Below, one piece after another: positions 5,785-6,522 of a DNA stretch of 6,522 nucleotides. Numbering within the stretch: the first letter of the stretch is position 1; each line of letters starts with the position of its first letter. Source of the DNA: Ghiorsea sp. (GTDB lineage: Bacteria; Pseudomonadota; Zetaproteobacteria; Mariprofundales; Mariprofundaceae); NCBI GenBank assembly GCA_027053695.1, contig JALUHL010000229.1, positions 1 to 6,522 of the forward strand. The letters run 5' to 3'. The notes beneath the pieces were generated by a model. The model made no database searches, was not told the DNA's origin, and was given only the letters and a program-made list of their open reading frames with translations. The position numbers and the translations under genes were made by a program.

Positions 5785-6522
5785 TGGATAATCAAAATAA
5801 ACCCATGCTTGAAGCTGAAAAAGTAAACACAGAGGAAAACACCCCAGCTCAAGATAATACTGAACAAAAAACGAAGAAGAAAAGCAGTGTTCAATTTCAT
5901 CTGTTATTGATGCTTGTACTTGGCTTTGGCACTTGGGCATTTATCACTTATGCACCGATTGTAAAAACATGGCGCGCCCAGTGGTATGACTTTACACACC
6001 AAAGCAAAGCAGAACCCGTATCCGCTGCCCCTGTTCAACCCAGCTTTGCTCCCGCAACTAAAGAAGCTGAAGTTGAGGATGAACCTATAGAAGCGCCTGT
6101 GGATAACACCCCTATTTTTGAGCCTACGCCTGAGCTTACAGCGCCTGAACCAGTAGATAATCAAACCGTGGAATCTTTAGCAGATTTATCCGCCATGGTG
6201 GGTCAGCTGCAAAACCAACTGGCAACCATGCAAGAGAATATGAATCAAATGTATGCCCAACAAGCTGAGTTGAGTAAACAACAAGTCAGCGCCCAACTTT
6301 TCACAGAGCTCCAAAAAGCTGCTAAAAGCACACGGCCTCAAGAAGCTGCAACAGCATGGAAAAGCATCAGTTTATTGCCTTATCTTGATGATAGTCGCCG
6401 CGCTCAAGCTGAGCAGGCATGGCAAGATTTACAAGGCTTGAGCAATGATATTGAAACCCTGAATCATGATATCATTGATAACATGCTTGCACTGGCTGAT
6501 ACCTTACATCCAGAAGCTTTAG
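5784..6522 (+). CDS. Membrane-anchored coiled-coil protein, HemX-like topology, C-terminus cut by window edge
   Basis: The frame is open for 246 codons to the right edge. Its ATG overlaps the hemB stop as TGATG. Order of parts: a polar N-terminal tail (1-35) ending in KTKKK; one transmembrane helix at about 37-58 (HLLLMLVLGFGTWAFITYA); a Pro/Ala/Glu-rich acidic linker (about 76-127, with repeated PxP and EAP-type stretches); then Gln-rich predicted coiled coil from about 128 (LADLSAMVGQLQNQLATMQ, QQAELSKQQ) and further helices with AATAWKSISLLPYLDD. The positive-inside pattern suggests a cytoplasmic N-terminus and a periplasmic coiled coil. This is the topology of HemX-like proteins, which often follow hemD in proteobacteria, but I see no diagnostic HemX sequence. 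It should be treated as a hypothetical anchored protein, possibly helping to assemble heme-pathway enzymes. Confidence 0.7.
   Translation, partial: MDNQNKPMLEAEKVNTEENTPAQDNTEQKTKKKSSVQFHLLLMLVLGFGTWAFITYAPIVKTWRAQWYDFTHQSKAEPVSAAPVQPSFAPATKEAEVEDEPIEAPVDNTPIFEPTPELTAPEPVDNQTVESLADLSAMVGQLQNQLATMQENMNQMYAQQAELSKQQVSAQLFTELQKAAKSTRPQEAATAWKSISLLPYLDDSRRAQAEQAWQDLQGLSNDIETLNHDIIDNMLALADTLHPEAL

Noticed and set aside
1..6522. CRISPR, tRNA, insertion sequences, phage genes or a defence system
   Set aside because: No repeat array, tRNA-like cloverleaf, transposase or terminal repeats were seen. Coding density is near complete with metabolic and housekeeping genes.

Overview
The window looks like a compact Gram-negative proteobacterial chromosome segment. 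The evidence is an SspB ClpXP adaptor with the C-terminal LRVVK tail, a periplasmic DUF2066-like protein, a zinc-ligand-type HemB, and proteobacterial-style cobC/cobS and hemD. Base composition is moderate. A marine, zetaproteobacterial or gammaproteobacterial-like source is possible, but that is only an impression and I cannot place the genus. There is no sign of mobile elements, CRISPR, tRNA or rRNA.

Two divergent transcription units leave from a short intergenic region at about 1389-1499. The leftward (minus-strand) unit reads: a thioredoxin-like [2Fe-2S] ferredoxin (1388-1062), then sspB (1043-558), then an exported DUF2066-like protein (561 to the left edge, incomplete). sspB and the exported protein overlap by ATGA. 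The rightward unit reads: a fold-type III PLP-dependent decarboxylase (1500-2705), cobC-like alpha-ribazole phosphatase (2709-3305), cobS (3298-4032), hemD (4029-4802), hemB (4807-5784), and a membrane-anchored coiled-coil protein (5784 to the right edge, incomplete). Every junction in the rightward unit is an overlap or a gap of 4 bases or less, so it is almost certainly one translationally coupled operon.

Four genes of the rightward operon belong to tetrapyrrole metabolism. HemB makes porphobilinogen and HemD closes uroporphyrinogen III, the branch point of heme and cobalamin synthesis. CobS joins the lower ligand to the activated corrinoid, and CobC removes the phosphate linked to the alpha-ribazole moiety. 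The last gene has the topology of HemX-like proteins that often accompany hemD, but its identity is unproven. The decarboxylase at the head of the operon is the least explained member. Its motifs fit the family that includes diaminopimelate decarboxylase and carrier-protein or exosortase-associated decarboxylases, but it lacks the CES signature of true LysA. A role in making the amino-alcohol linker of cobamides is a testable speculation. Most of the window is otherwise ordinary housekeeping sequence.
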